Assembly: GCA_040414495.1 (NCBI GenBank)
Contig: JBEDUI010000289.1
Coordinates: 1-53,689 of the forward strand
DNA length: 53,689 nucleotides
DNA from: DATAVB01 sp040414495
Lineage (GTDB): Bacteria; Actinomycetota; Actinomycetes; Mycobacteriales; QHCD01
Direction of reading: 5' to 3'
The translations under genes and the position numbers were made by a program. Numbering within the stretch: the first letter of the stretch is position 1; each line of letters begins with the position of its first letter. The notes beneath the pieces are model-generated. The model was not told the origin of the DNA and searched no databases. It worked only from the letters and a program-made list of their open reading frames with translations. This document shows, one piece after another, positions 16,923 through 25,511 of this stretch.

Positions 16923-18110
16923 TCAGGCGACGTACTGATAGTCGCTCGGACGCCAGGCCAACAGCGAAAATATCTGGATCGCCGCGGAATGCTCGACAGT
17001 CTGCGGGCGAATAGTCGGGTCAGGAGCTCCGCCTCCGGAGGCTTGGAATGAGAACAGTCCGGTCGCCGCATCGCGGTTGCGGGACCAGATGAGATCCGCG
17101 TACTGGGCGATGACCTCTCGGTGGGTTGGATTGTGCCGCACCGAATCGAGCAGTAGCAGGTTTGCGAACAGGATCGCGTTGAAGACAGCCGGTTGGTCGT
17201 AATACCGGCCGTTTTCGCTCCAGTACGAGAGTGCTCCGTCCGCGTCGGCCAGCGCCAGGTCCAGGTAGCTGGCATTACCGGTGGCGCGATGGAGCAACGT
17301 TGCCGCGCCGATCATCGATCCGGAGTTGTAACTCCACAGTGTCTTGTCGACTGTCCCACTGAAATCAACCGAGTTGTAGTAGAGCCCCGCCGACCGCTGC
17401 ATATTCGTGCGCACCCACTCGTAGCTGCGCCGCGCCCAGTCAAGATATTGCGGTTCGCCGGTGATCTCGTAGAGGTGCGCCGCTAATTCCGCGGCGAGGC
17501 TGGTGACATTGGTGGCCTTGATCGTGTTGGACGAAGCATCGACCCAGTGCATCCCGCCGAGCGGCTGATGAGCAGGGTCGTCGTCCCAGGCAGTAATGAC
17601 GAAATCAAAGATCTGCCTGGCCTTGTCCAGCAGGTCGCGCTGCCGGGACAGTTGGTATTCGCGGACGAATTCCAACCCGATGACGGTGTTGTCGTCATAG
17701 TACGGATCACCGGCGGAGCCGTAGGGTGCAGGTGGATAAGAGTCATACGCTCCGCGCGAGGCATCCCAGTAATGGCTCAGCGCAGTAAAGCGTCGGGCGA
17801 TGTCGGCGGAATAGGCGCCGTGCGTCGGGGGCATTTGGTTGACGTCGATGGTCGCCGCAGTAGCCTCACGCAGCGACCATACAAAGGAATAGGCGTTGTC
17901 GCCGGATTGCTTCGGATAGGCCTCCAGATACATGTTGTTGTCGGCGACGCCGAGGTAGAGATAGCGCTGCATCGCCGCGTAACTGTCCTGTGCTCGCTGT
18001 GCCCAGACATCGGGCTTCGCCGTAGCGACAGCGGGGAGCGCGGTGGCCGCGCTGAGGCCCAGAACACCCGCACCCAACGTAAAAGCGCGGCGGGAAAGCT
18101 GACGTTCCAT
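16923..18110 (-). CDS. Exported GH76-type alpha-1,6-mannanase
   Basis: A 395-residue protein with a Tat-like signal (SRRAFTLGAGVLGLSAATAL, residues 6-25). The body is an (alpha/alpha)6 barrel of GH76 type. The paired aspartates expected at the active site are in PYYDDNTVIGLE (about D139-D140). Repeating helical signatures follow, such as NVTSLAAELAAHLYEITG and YNSGSMIGAATLLHRATG. GH76 enzymes cut alpha-1,6-mannan backbones, which occur in fungal mannan and in actinobacterial lipomannan and lipoarabinomannan. The ATG at 18110 has AAGGAGACGGCTC upstream and precedes the RR motif. It is divergent from the solute-binding protein gene, sharing a 629-bp regulatory region. Confidence 0.88.
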   Translation of the reverse strand: MERQLSRRAFTLGAGVLGLSAATALPAVATAKPDVWAQRAQDSYAAMQRYLYLGVADNNMYLEAYPKQSGDNAYSFVWSLREATAATIDVNQMPPTHGAYSADIARRFTALSHYWDASRGAYDSYPPAPYGSAGDPYYDDNTVIGLEFVREYQLSRQRDLLDKARQIFDFVITAWDDDPAHQPLGGMHWVDASSNTIKATNVTSLAAELAAHLYEITGEPQYLDWARRSYEWVRTNMQRSAGLYYNSVDFSGTVDKTLWSYNSGSMIGAATLLHRATGNASYLDLALADADGALSYWSENGRYYDQPAVFNAILFANLLLLDSVRHNPTHREVIAQYADLIWSRNRDAATGLFSFQASGGGAPDPTIRPQTVEHSAAIQIFSLLAWRPSDYQYVA

Positions 18111-18152
18111 GAGCCGTCTCCTTGTTGAAACCAACGGGACTGTTAGTTCAGG

Positions 18153-18178
18153 CTCCTGAATTCACTTCGTATCAGGAG
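18153..18178. promoter_or_regulatory. Inverted repeat CTCCTGA-N12-TCAGGAG upstream of GH76
   Basis: A perfect 7-bp inverted repeat, 43 bp before the GH76 start codon. It could be a regulator site or a 5'-UTR hairpin. Its sequence is unrelated to the LacI-like sites at 18329 and 18558. Confidence 0.35.
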
Positions 18179-18328
18179 ACGGTTGGCTGCATATAAAAAA
18201 CCAGCATGAAGGCGATGGCTATCTGCGACCAGCAGTCTCGAGAGATTCCTTCAGGGGCTCCAAGGGAGGGCCTCGGGGAAGTAACCGTCGTGCAGATGAA
18301 TCACAGAATGACGCATTCCTCCCGCATG

Positions 18329-18344
18329 GAAGGTATCGTTACCA
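18329..18344 (+). promoter_or_regulatory. LacI-type operator O1 (GAAGGTATCGTTACCA)
   Basis: The 12-bp core GGTATCGTTACC is a near-palindrome with the central CG usual in LacI-family operators. The same 16 bases recur exactly, in the opposite orientation, at 18558-18573. It is about 220 bp before the GH76 gene. The LacI regulator at 25512 is the best candidate to bind it. Confidence 0.7.
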
Positions 18345-18557
18345 GACCGATTCCGCAATGCTTCTGGGACATCGATATTGGAGCGCGCCGGTTCAACCGA
18401 CGGATTTCCTCGTCCAACGTAAAAGGGAGGCGCCAGGCCGACAGGTCAATCTGACGGAACCGTAACGCAATACTGGCGCCGGAATCGGCCAGGTCGATCG
18501 ATGGTCGCAGAAATGATGGGGCCGAAATCCCCCGCGCAAGGCCTTGCCGGATTGCGG

Positions 18558-18573
18558 TGGTAACGATACCTTC
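18558..18573 (-). promoter_or_regulatory. LacI-type operator O2, inverted copy of O1
   Basis: TGGTAACGATACCTTC on the plus strand is the exact reverse complement of the 16-base O1 sequence, 214 bp away. It lies about 167 bp before the solute-binding protein gene. Two matched operators bracketing a divergent promoter region are typical of repression by DNA looping. The intervening open frame (18301-18585, minus) contains both sites and is not believed to be a gene. Confidence 0.7.
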
Positions 18574-18739
18574 GTCCGAGCACAACGACAGTCGGCGTGT
18601 TCTCGACGTGGTGGATCGCCGAACTCGCCGAGATTAAGCCGCGGATTCCCCGGCTCCGCCGCCGGTATCGGGGTGCACCTCCGCGACACGCTTCGTCCTG
18701 ACGCTCTCCTATCGCATTCATTGAAGGGACCCAACCATC

Positions 18740-20869
18740 GTGGGTGACTCGGCGTACATTTCCCGACGCGGCTTTCTGTACGGTGTCGCACTGGCCGCCG
18801 GCTCGGCGGCTCTCGCCAGTTGCTCGAGCAGCGGCGGTTCGACCAAGAGTGCCGGTGGGACAGCAAATGGCTCGGGGACAGGCAAAGCCGGCTCGGCCAC
18901 TGAACCATTGCCAATTCCGGCGAGCTTCAGCGAAGCTCCGGCGCTCAAGGGCAAAGGCCTGCCGGCAGTCAAGGACCGGTTGCCGGAGAATCCGTTGGTG
19001 CTGCCGCACAACTGGGTCGAACGCGGGAAGTACGGCGGGACCCTCAACCTCGGCGTGCTCAGCGCCACCGGCATGGCCTCCGCCTCCGCCAGCCGCGAGT
19101 TCTATTACGGGATGTCCCCCACCAGGTGGCTCAATGACGGATTGGACATCGGCCCGGGACTGGCGGACCACTGGTCGTCCAACCAGGACGCTTCGGAGTG
19201 GACGATTCACTTCCGCAAAGGCCTCAAATGGTCAGATGGACATCCGTTCACAGTGGACGACATCATCTTCTGGTACGAGGACATCGCCAAGCCGGGGCAC
19301 AATGCCCAGACGCCACCACCGGACACGCTGTCGGCCAAGGGCACTCCGTGCACAATGACCAAGGTCGACGACTCGACCCTGAAAATGACCTACGACGCGC
19401 CGCAACCGCTGGTGCCGGACTACCTGGCTGCCTGGGTCAAGGGCAACATCGGACAGAACGGTCCGGTGTGGATGTATCCGAAGCACTACATGAAGCAGTT
19501 CCACCCCAAGTACAACAAGAGCGTACCCAAGGACTGGGACTCGGTCGCCGGACTGTGGGAACAAAAGGGTGACTGGCTGCGCAACCCGGACTGTCCCACG
19601 ATGACCGGTTACCGGTGCAAGTCATTCGACAACAACAAAGGCGCCGTGCTGGAACGCAATCCCTATTACTACGTCGTGACGAAGGATGGCGATCAGCTGC
19701 CCTACATCGACAACGTCAACATCACCTTGTACCAAACGGCTGAGGTTGCGAAGCTGACCGTACAGCAGGGCAAGGTCGACTTCTGCCACGGGCCGTTCAA
19801 CCAGATCACATTGTCGGACGTCTCGACGCTCAACAGCTTCAAGGACAAGGCCAACTTCAAGGTCATCCTGTGGGACAGCGGTTCGGGCACCGGGGAGATG
19901 TTCATGCTCAACCTGGACTACCCGGAGAAGAAATACCGGGATCTGTTCAACGACAAGCGCTTCCGCAAGGCGATATCGCACGCCTCGGATCGCAAGACCG
20001 TGAACAAGACACTGTATTTCGAGACCGGGGAGATCACGACTGGCACGATGAGCGCCAAAGCGCTGGAGTACCACGTCAAGCCCAATGGGCCGAGCATGTA
20101 CAAGTCCTGGCGGGACTCGGCCAAGGACTACGACGTGAAGAAGGCCAAGGCGTTGTTCGCCGAGCTCGGCCTCAAGGACGTCAATAACGATGGCTATCTG
20201 GAATTTCCGGACGGATCCAAGCTCACCGTCGAGCTGCCATATTCAGCCGATGCGTCGAAGACCGCGCAGGCCGCCGACGACCAACTCGTGTCGGATATGA
20301 AGAAGGCGGGACTGCGGATGGTTCGGCGACCGGTGCCGCCACAGTCCTTCGGGGACCAGTGGACATCCGGACAACTCATGGCGCGCACGAATTGGGACCT
20401 CGGCGACGGACCGAACTTCCTCGTATATCCCCAACAGGTTGTTCCGCTCGACAATTCGAGATGGGCACCGCTGCAGGGCAATTGGTATGCACAGGCCGGG
20501 ACCGGCAAGACCAAGACCGAACTCAGTGTTGATCCGTGGAAGCGGCATCCGCCTCGTCGTGAGCCGGAGGCCGACAGCCCGATCGCGGAACTGGTGAAGA
20601 TCTACAACCAGACCAAGTTGGAGCCAGACGAGACGAAGCGGCATCAGCTGGTGTGGAAGATCATCAAGATCCACATCGATGAAGGGCCTTTCTTTATGGG
20701 GTCCACATCGAACTATCCGCAGGTGGTGACGTCCCACGTGGACTTGAGGAACGTGCCGGAGACCGAAGACCTGGCCCAACACGGCTTCGTCAATCCCTGG
20801 GTTGTGCCGGCGCCCGCGGTTTACGATCCCGAATGCTGGTTCTGGACCAACCCGGACCAGCACACGTGA
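18740..20869 (+). CDS. Family-5 ABC transporter solute-binding lipoprotein
   Basis: A 709-residue extracytoplasmic binding protein. The signal is a Tat-type lipoprotein signal: SRRGFLYGVALAAGSAALAS followed by Cys28, then a Ser/Gly/Thr-rich linker. The SBP family 5 core begins near residue 90 (GGTLNLGVLSATG), with LADHWSSNQDASEWTIHFRK and LKWSDGHPFTVDDIIFWYED as hallmarks. Family 5 covers oligopeptide binders but also oligosaccharide binders, for example Thermotoga mannoside binders. Context (mannanase, mannose-6-P isomerase) suggests a manno-oligosaccharide ligand. No permease or ATPase gene is nearby, so its transporter must be encoded elsewhere. The start is GTG at 18740. Confidence 0.9.
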   Translation: MGDSAYISRRGFLYGVALAAGSAALASCSSSGGSTKSAGGTANGSGTGKAGSATEPLPIPASFSEAPALKGKGLPAVKDRLPENPLVLPHNWVERGKYGGTLNLGVLSATGMASASASREFYYGMSPTRWLNDGLDIGPGLADHWSSNQDASEWTIHFRKGLKWSDGHPFTVDDIIFWYEDIAKPGHNAQTPPPDTLSAKGTPCTMTKVDDSTLKMTYDAPQPLVPDYLAAWVKGNIGQNGPVWMYPKHYMKQFHPKYNKSVPKDWDSVAGLWEQKGDWLRNPDCPTMTGYRCKSFDNNKGAVLERNPYYYVVTKDGDQLPYIDNVNITLYQTAEVAKLTVQQGKVDFCHGPFNQITLSDVSTLNSFKDKANFKVILWDSGSGTGEMFMLNLDYPEKKYRDLFNDKRFRKAISHASDRKTVNKTLYFETGEITTGTMSAKALEYHVKPNGPSMYKSWRDSAKDYDVKKAKALFAELGLKDVNNDGYLEFPDGSKLTVELPYSADASKTAQAADDQLVSDMKKAGLRMVRRPVPPQSFGDQWTSGQLMARTNWDLGDGPNFLVYPQQVVPLDNSRWAPLQGNWYAQAGTGKTKTELSVDPWKRHPPRREPEADSPIAELVKIYNQTKLEPDETKRHQLVWKIIKIHIDEGPFFMGSTSNYPQVVTSHVDLRNVPETEDLAQHGFVNPWVVPAPAVYDPECWFWTNPDQHT

Positions 20870-20902
20870 CGTTTCTCAGGCCAGAGAAGGGATCCCGCCG
20901 GC

Positions 20903-22894
20903 ATGACCAGCAGCGACACCGTGCAGGAAGAGGCCGTGAGCAGGGTCCATCTCGTGTTCAAGACACATTTGGACGTTGGCTTCACCGATCTCGGTAAGGC
21001 AGTTCTGCAGCGATATCTGTCGGATTATATTCCTGCCGCGATCCGGGTGGCCCAGAGTAGCACCGACGAGGCGAGGTTTGTCTGGACCACCGGCTCGTGG
21101 CTGATCTGGGAGTTTTTAGAGCACGGCTCGACTGCGGAGCGGCGTTCCATGGAAGAAGCAATCGAGGCGGGCTCCGTGGTCTGGCATGCGTTGCCCTTCA
21201 CGATGCACAGCGAATTGCTCGACGCCGACCTACTGCGGGACGGTCTGCGAATGTCCCGCCAACTCGACGACCGGTTCGGCCGCCGTACGGTCGCGGCGAA
21301 GATGACCGATGTGCCTGGTCATACCCGCGGCATTGTCGGGCCGCTGGCCGACGCCGGCGTGGAGTTTCTGCACATCGGCGTCAACCCGGCGTCTTCGCTG
21401 CCGAAGGTGCCGCCGGCATTCCGCTGGCGCGAGCCGGCCGGCCGCGAGCTCAGCGTCATCTATCAGGAACATTACGGTGATTTCTCAGTCCTTCCGGGCA
21501 GTCCGGTCGCCTTGGCCTTCGCCCACACCGGAGACAATCACGGGCCGCAGAGCGGCGAGCAGGTTGTGCAGGCGTACGAGCGCATCACGCAGCTCGCGCC
21601 AGGCGCGCAGATCATCGGTTCGTCGTTGAACGCCTTCGCCGAAGACATCCGCCCGTGGATCAAGGAACTTCCGGTTGTGACGGATGAAATCGGCGACACC
21701 TGGATCCACGGTGTCGGATCCGATCCGCAACTGGTCGCCCGTTACCGCGCATTGCTCCGACTCAACGCTGAATGGAAACGGGAGGCAGCGCCGGATGTTC
21801 CGTCGGCGTTCACCGAAAACCTCCTGCTAGTGGCCGAACACACCTGGGGACTCGACCACAAGTCCACCCTGCGCGACCTCAATCGCGGCTACGACCGGGA
21901 GGAGTTCGCGCGTCTACGCGGCGATGCGGACTATCAGCGGATGGAGATTTCGTGGCGGGAAAAGCGGGAACTCGTCGACGACGCCGTTGCGGCGCTCGAC
22001 GCCGATCCCTCGCGCGCCGGCCAGGCCCGGCAGGCGTTGCACGATCTCGTACCCACCAAGGAGACCCCGGCTGCCGCCGCGTTGAGCGGTGGGTGGGCCG
22101 CAGATCCGCTCGGCCTGTCCGCGGACGGCGTGCAGGTGCGCATCGACGGTGCCGTCGGCGATCTGGTCGAGTTGCGCGATGAGGAGCGCAGCTGGGCGTC
22201 GGAGAATTGCCGGCTGGCGAGTCTTGGTTACGAGATCTTCTCTGCCGCGGACTACGGCGAATTCTACCGCGCCTACAACCGCGACACCGACCGCAACGGG
22301 TGGTGGGCGATACGGGACTTCACCAAGCCTGGCCTGGACGCGTTGGGGATGGACCACACCGCCTGGCTGCCCCAGGTCGACGATGTGCAGCTCACCTCGT
22401 CGCTCTCGCGCCGAGTCCTGCTGCGATTCCCGGACGAGGCGGTGAATCGGTTCGGCTGCCCAGAATTGTTCACTGTGGACTATCGGCTGACCGGCCGGAC
22501 GCTGGGAATCGATGTGCAGTGGTTCGACAAGCCAGCCACCCGTTATCCGGAGGCACTCTGGCTGTCCTTCCAGCCGCAGTTGCCGGCGGCAGGCGTGAAT
22601 TCCTGGTGGCTGGACAAACTCGGCCAGCGCGTGTCCACCCTCGAGGTCGTGCCACACGGCGGCCGGCATCTGCACGCGGTAAATGAGGGATTCGGTTACG
22701 ACACAGCGTTCCAGGTCGACACGCTGGACGCGTGCCTCGTCTGCCCCGGCCGTCGGGAGCTTGTGCATTTCTCCGACGAGCAACCAGCAGCCGAGGACGG
22801 CATGCACGTGAATCTGTATAACAACACCTGGGGCACCAACTTTCCCGGCTGGTCCCAGGGCGACGCGCTGTTCCGCTTCGCGATCCGTCTCTGA
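20903..22894 (+). CDS. DUF5054 protein, GH38-like putative alpha-mannosidase
   Basis: A 663-residue cytoplasmic protein of the DUF5054 family. The N-terminal domain resembles GH38 alpha-mannosidases: the zinc-type H-x-D motif is in FKTHLDVGFTDLG (His22, Asp24), followed by FVWTTGSWLIWEFL, KMTDVPGHTRGIV and AHTGDNHGPQSGEQ. The C-terminal half is beta-rich. If active, it would hydrolyse imported alpha-mannosides. The ATG at 20903 lies 33 bp after the solute-binding protein stop, in operon order SBP-DUF5054-ManA-like-ROK-LacI. Family assignment is firm; activity is inferred from fold and context. Confidence 0.85.
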   Translation: MTSSDTVQEEAVSRVHLVFKTHLDVGFTDLGKAVLQRYLSDYIPAAIRVAQSSTDEARFVWTTGSWLIWEFLEHGSTAERRSMEEAIEAGSVVWHALPFTMHSELLDADLLRDGLRMSRQLDDRFGRRTVAAKMTDVPGHTRGIVGPLADAGVEFLHIGVNPASSLPKVPPAFRWREPAGRELSVIYQEHYGDFSVLPGSPVALAFAHTGDNHGPQSGEQVVQAYERITQLAPGAQIIGSSLNAFAEDIRPWIKELPVVTDEIGDTWIHGVGSDPQLVARYRALLRLNAEWKREAAPDVPSAFTENLLLVAEHTWGLDHKSTLRDLNRGYDREEFARLRGDADYQRMEISWREKRELVDDAVAALDADPSRAGQARQALHDLVPTKETPAAAALSGGWAADPLGLSADGVQVRIDGAVGDLVELRDEERSWASENCRLASLGYEIFSAADYGEFYRAYNRDTDRNGWWAIRDFTKPGLDALGMDHTAWLPQVDDVQLTSSLSRRVLLRFPDEAVNRFGCPELFTVDYRLTGRTLGIDVQWFDKPATRYPEALWLSFQPQLPAAGVNSWWLDKLGQRVSTLEVVPHGGRHLHAVNEGFGYDTAFQVDTLDACLVCPGRRELVHFSDEQPAAEDGMHVNLYNNTWGTNFPGWSQGDALFRFAIRL

Positions 22895-22906
22895 GGCGCC
22901 TCAGAG
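22889..22906. repeat. Perfect 18-bp palindrome over the DUF5054 stop codon
   Basis: CTCTGAGGCGCCTCAGAG reads identically on both strands and includes the TGA stop of the upstream gene. As RNA it would form a 7-bp stem with a GCGC loop 30 bp before the next start, so it may tune expression between the two genes. No protein partner can be named. Confidence 0.5.
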
Positions 22907-22935
22907 CACAGCGCGTATCAACAGGAGAGTGACCG

Positions 22936-24627
22936 GTGCAGCCACGTCCGTACGATCCCGAACCACGGTATTCCGTCCCGGCCGTCACTGTCCTATATGG
23001 ATGGAAGGAGGCTGTTGCGACACTGCCGGCCGGGCCGCTCATCCTGGCCGTGGACGGGCCGCCTTCACTTGACTGGAAGAGCACCCTGGACCAGCTGCGG
23101 GCCGCGTTGCCGCAATGCACGGCCAGCGTCGACGTTCGCGACCACTACGTAGAGTGGGAGACCTTCACCGCCCGGACCGCCTCGGCCGAATTGGCCGACG
23201 ACCCAGACTTCGCCCAGCTCGCTACCGCCGGGTTGCGGGAATTGTTCGACGCAATCCCGACGGTGCGGCCCCCGAGCGACGGCGTCGCAGTGGTTTTCGG
23301 GCCTGGTGCGGCGCTGTTGAACCACGACGTTCTCTGGTACGCAGACCTTCCAAAGCGGTTCGCCGAGGATGCCGTAACGGCCGGATCGGGATGCAACCTC
23401 GGTGCCCGTGACGGGATGGTGGCCACCACCCAGCGGCTGTTTTACATCGACTGGCCGATGCTCGACCGGCACCGCGATGGCCTGCTGGATCGGATAGATC
23501 GCTGGGTGGACTGCCGGCCCGATCGGGTCACGTCGATCGATGGGGCGATGCTGCGGGTCGCGGCCGGTACGTTGGCGCACCGTCCATTCCGGACCCGCCC
23601 GACATTCAACACAACGCCGTGGGGCGGGCACTGGGGGCAGCGGAAGCTCGGCATGAACTCGGACGCGCCCAACACCGCATTGGGTTATGAATTAATAGCA
23701 CCGGAGAGCGGAGTGCTGATCGGCCCGCGGCCGGAGTGCGACGTGGAAATACCGTTCGCCCTTATCGTCGCACTCTATCCCGACCAGGTGCTCGGATCAG
23801 GCGTGCGCCTGATGTTTGGCGGATCGTTCCCGGTGCGGTTCGATTACCTCGATACGATCGGCGGAGACAGCCTGTCGGTGCACTGTCATCCGCAGTCCGA
23901 CTACATGCGGCGGGTTTTCGGGTGGCCGTACACCCAGCACGAAACCTATTACGTCATGGAGACGACGGGCGACCGGTCGATATATCTCGGACTGCGGGCC
24001 GACGCGGACATCGATACGTTCTCGGCGCAGGCATACGCCGCTGATCGCGACGGTGTGCCGTTCGCGATCGAAGATCACGTGCAGACCTTTCCGGCCGATC
24101 GACACCAACTGTTTCTCATCCCGGCAGGTACACCGCACGGCAGCGGCGAAGGCAACGTCGTGCTCGAGGTCAGCGCGACGCCGTATCTCTACTCCCTGCG
24201 GTTTTACGACTGGTTGCGACGCGGGCTCGATGGGACGCAACGTCCGGTCCACATTGGACATGCTTTTGCGAACCTCAATGTCGAACGGCGTGGGGCGGAA
24301 ATCGCCCGCGACCTGATTCAGCAACCGCGTTTGCTGCGGAAAGGACCGACGTGGTGCGAGGAGTTGCTGGGCGCGCTGCCAGAAATGTTTTTCCAGGTGC
24401 GGCGGCTGGTGCTCGACGGTGCTGACCACATCGAGGAAAACACCGCGGGCGGATTCCACGTACTCACCGTGGTAGAAGGCGGCGGTGTCCTGATCCGAAG
24501 CGACCGCGGAGACGAACACGTGCTCTCCTACGCCGAGACGATGGTGGTGCCGGCCGCGGTTGGCGTGTACAGGCTGAGCCGGATCGGGAGCGAGCGGGTT
24601 CGGTTGATCAAGGCACTCGTCCCGTGA
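22936..24627 (+). CDS. Long class I mannose-6-phosphate isomerase
   Basis: A 563-residue protein. The C-terminal half carries the cupin-type phosphomannose isomerase core: WGGHWGQRKLGM, then LSVHCHPQSDYMRRVFGWPY and QHETYYVMETTGD with the metal-binding histidines, and LFLIPAGTPHGSGEGNVVLE. The N-terminal 210 residues form an extra domain beginning GPLILAVDGPPSLDWKSTLD, reminiscent of a nucleotide-binding fold but without an intact P-loop. Reaction: mannose-6-phosphate to fructose-6-phosphate. GTG at 22936 follows ACAGGAGAGTGACC. It sits directly before a sugar-kinase gene (4-bp overlap), which would supply its substrate. Confidence 0.85.
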   Translation: MQPRPYDPEPRYSVPAVTVLYGWKEAVATLPAGPLILAVDGPPSLDWKSTLDQLRAALPQCTASVDVRDHYVEWETFTARTASAELADDPDFAQLATAGLRELFDAIPTVRPPSDGVAVVFGPGAALLNHDVLWYADLPKRFAEDAVTAGSGCNLGARDGMVATTQRLFYIDWPMLDRHRDGLLDRIDRWVDCRPDRVTSIDGAMLRVAAGTLAHRPFRTRPTFNTTPWGGHWGQRKLGMNSDAPNTALGYELIAPESGVLIGPRPECDVEIPFALIVALYPDQVLGSGVRLMFGGSFPVRFDYLDTIGGDSLSVHCHPQSDYMRRVFGWPYTQHETYYVMETTGDRSIYLGLRADADIDTFSAQAYAADRDGVPFAIEDHVQTFPADRHQLFLIPAGTPHGSGEGNVVLEVSATPYLYSLRFYDWLRRGLDGTQRPVHIGHAFANLNVERRGAEIARDLIQQPRLLRKGPTWCEELLGALPEMFFQVRRLVLDGADHIEENTAGGFHVLTVVEGGGVLIRSDRGDEHVLSYAETMVVPAAVGVYRLSRIGSERVRLIKALVP

Positions 24628-25502
24628 CCGCGATTCCGGCGCTCGAACTCGGCGGTACGCACGCGAGCGCAGCCCTGATCGACATTGGCACTGGACAACC
24701 GCGCATTGTGGACGGTCGCCTCCACCGGCTGGCGCTGGATTCGCAGGCTTCCGCGGCATGCGTGCTCGACGTAGTGGTCGAATGCGCCGCACTTCTGGGC
24801 GTCGAGGAATCGGCGCGGTGGGCGATTGCGGTTCCCGGACCCTTTGACTACGACACCGGCATTGCACGCCATCACGGTGTCGGGAAATTCGATTCACTAG
24901 CCGGTGTCGATGTCGGGGCAGTATTGCGCGGCCGGATTACGCCACGACCGGACGCGGTCCGCTTTCTCAACGACGCGCACGCCTTCACCGTGGGTGAGTG
25001 GCATACCGGCGCGGGGACCGGACGGGAACGCATGGTCGGACTGACCTTGGGTACCGGCGTGGGGTCCGGATTCCTATGCGATGGCGCGATTGTCGACAGT
25101 GGACCGACGGTTCCGCCAGAGGGGCGTATCGACCTGACGTTCATCGACGGGCGGCCGCTGGAGGAAGTCGTATCCCGACGAGCGGTGCTACGGGAATTCG
25201 GCAACATCGACGGCATCGACGTGCGAGATATCGCGGACCAGGCACGCATCGGTCGTCCGACCGCAATCAGTCTATTCCGTACCGTGTTCCACCAACTCGG
25301 CGCCGCGGTCGGCCCGTGGCTGGACCGCTTCCGGGCCGAAGCGGTGGTCGTGGGGGGATCGATGGTCGGAGCATGGGATCTGATCGCCGGGCCGTTCACC
25401 GCAGGGCTCGGCACGACCGCGGATCGGGTCAAGGTCAATACCGCCACGCTCGGCGATTCCGCCGCCCTCATCGGTGCCGCCGCTCACTTGTACGCCGGTT
25501 AG
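24624..25502 (+). CDS. ROK family sugar kinase lacking the zinc motif
   Basis: A 292-residue ROK-fold kinase. The N-terminal phosphate loop is ALELGGTHASAALID, the catalytic aspartate is in RFLNDAHAFTVGEWH, and GLTLGTGVGSGFL is the second nucleotide loop. The usual ROK zinc site (CxCGxxGC with its preceding histidine) is absent; the corresponding region reads PEGRIDLTFIDGRPLEEVVS. Its GTG start overlaps the isomerase stop (GTGA). It probably phosphorylates mannose or a related hexose for the isomerase, but loss of the zinc motif could mean altered specificity. Confidence 0.85.
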   Translation: MTAIPALELGGTHASAALIDIGTGQPRIVDGRLHRLALDSQASAACVLDVVVECAALLGVEESARWAIAVPGPFDYDTGIARHHGVGKFDSLAGVDVGAVLRGRITPRPDAVRFLNDAHAFTVGEWHTGAGTGRERMVGLTLGTGVGSGFLCDGAIVDSGPTVPPEGRIDLTFIDGRPLEEVVSRRAVLREFGNIDGIDVRDIADQARIGRPTAISLFRTVFHQLGAAVGPWLDRFRAEAVVVGGSMVGAWDLIAGPFTAGLGTTADRVKVNTATLGDSAALIGAAAHLYAG

Positions 25503-25511
25503 TTGAGCACA

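Noticed and set aside
18301..18585. 94-residue open frame on the minus strand between GH76 and the SBP gene
   Set aside because: It starts with TTG, has no recognised motif, and contains both copies of the 16-bp operator; the region is better explained as regulatory DNA.
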